From an uncultured Eubacteriales bacterium (lineage in GTDB: Bacteria; Bacillota; Clostridia; Peptostreptococcales; Anaerovoracaceae): a stretch of DNA of 63,740 nt. How positions within the stretch are numbered: the first letter of the stretch is position 1; the number at the start of each line of letters is the position of its first letter. A program made the position numbers and the translations under genes. Positions 59,965 to 63,740 of this stretch are shown piece after piece. The DNA is taken from assembly GCA_902790905.1 (NCBI GenBank), contig CADATO010000009.1, positions 1-63,740 on the forward strand, given 5' to 3'. Under the pieces are notes generated by a model. That model saw only the letters and a list, made by a program, of their open reading frames with translations, did not search any database and had not been told where the DNA came from.

Positions 59965-63597
<3,633 letters not shown>

Positions 63598-63683
63598 TTC
63601 TCCGGCATCAGTAAACAAAACAGGGCGGGTCCGGCAACGGGTGAACCTGTCAACAAAAGGTAGACACCAATAAAAAGCATCAG

Positions 63684-63718
63684 AAGCCCTGTTCCAGTTT
63701 GAACTGGACGGGGCTTTT
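63684..63718 (+). terminator. Terminator after PFOR
   Basis: AGCCCTGTTCCAGT (63684-63697) pairs with ACTGGACGGGGCT (63702-63714) with one bulge/wobble, then TTTT. Bases 63598-63683 and 63719-63740 hold no gene. Confidence 0.85.
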
Positions 63719-63740
63719 GTATTGCAATGCAGCTGCTGGC

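Overview
The window reads as a chromosomal, mostly core-genome segment of a strictly anaerobic, moderately GC-rich member of the Bacillota (class Clostridia). The evidence is pyruvate:ferredoxin oxidoreductase, a six-subunit Ech-type energy-converting [NiFe] hydrogenase, formate-tetrahydrofolate ligase with separate FchA and FolD, a valS T-box leader, and Firmicutes-type gene orders (nudF-xerD; plsX-rnc-smc-ftsY; der-plsY-gpsA). There are no transposons, prophage, CRISPR arrays or rRNA. Family-level assignment cannot be made from sequence alone; an amino-acid- or pyruvate-fermenting lineage is plausible.

Layout. 1-6.1 kb: proline synthesis split between strands (yprB-like nuclease and proA on minus; proB, proC, nudF, xerD on plus). 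6.1-11.6 kb: rplS, then on minus a VanY-type carboxypeptidase and an NhaC antiporter, then rbgA-rnhB. 11.6-14.8 kb: a long leader, a YhdT/PanF-type symporter pair and a P1 peptidase. 14.8-19.7 kb: one-carbon genes (fhs, fchA, folD) followed by larB and a short larC. 19.8-28.2 kb: response regulator, histidine kinase, two ATPase-permease fusion ABC proteins and a secreted, membrane-anchored Pro/Thr/Asp-rich protein. 28.2-35.2 kb: tRNA-Pro, a P-protein (pheA), an acyl-CoA:carboxylate CoA-transferase, an aldehyde dehydrogenase, nnrE, a VanX-type dipeptidase and a LysR regulator. 35.3-37.1 kb: a small membrane protein and a lipoprotein. 37.2-53.7 kb: T-box, valS, folC, a diacylglycerol-kinase-like gene, plsX, rnc, smc, ftsY, der, plsY, gpsA, miaB. 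53.8-63.7 kb: echABCDEF and pyruvate:ferredoxin oxidoreductase.

How it fits together. The terminal block forms an energy module: PFOR makes acetyl-CoA and reduced ferredoxin, and Ech can pass those electrons to protons while pumping ions. EchF is unusual, with three dicluster ferredoxin units (six [4Fe-4S] motifs) joined by Ala/Pro/Glu-rich linkers. In the one-carbon block, FolD lacks the usual cyclohydrolase Lys and Gln, and the neighbouring FchA probably supplies that step.

The most unexpected signal is not a gene. The octamer GCGATTCC (either strand) occurs at least 28 times by eye, against about 2-2.5 expected from composition. It is split 14/14 between strands, concentrated in intergenic DNA, overlaps or sits inside predicted promoters, and in coding DNA is nearly always read as Glu-Ser (GAA TCG) or Arg-Phe (CGA TTC). 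It looks like a genome-wide iterated motif comparable in kind to cyanobacterial HIP1 or to DNA uptake sequences.
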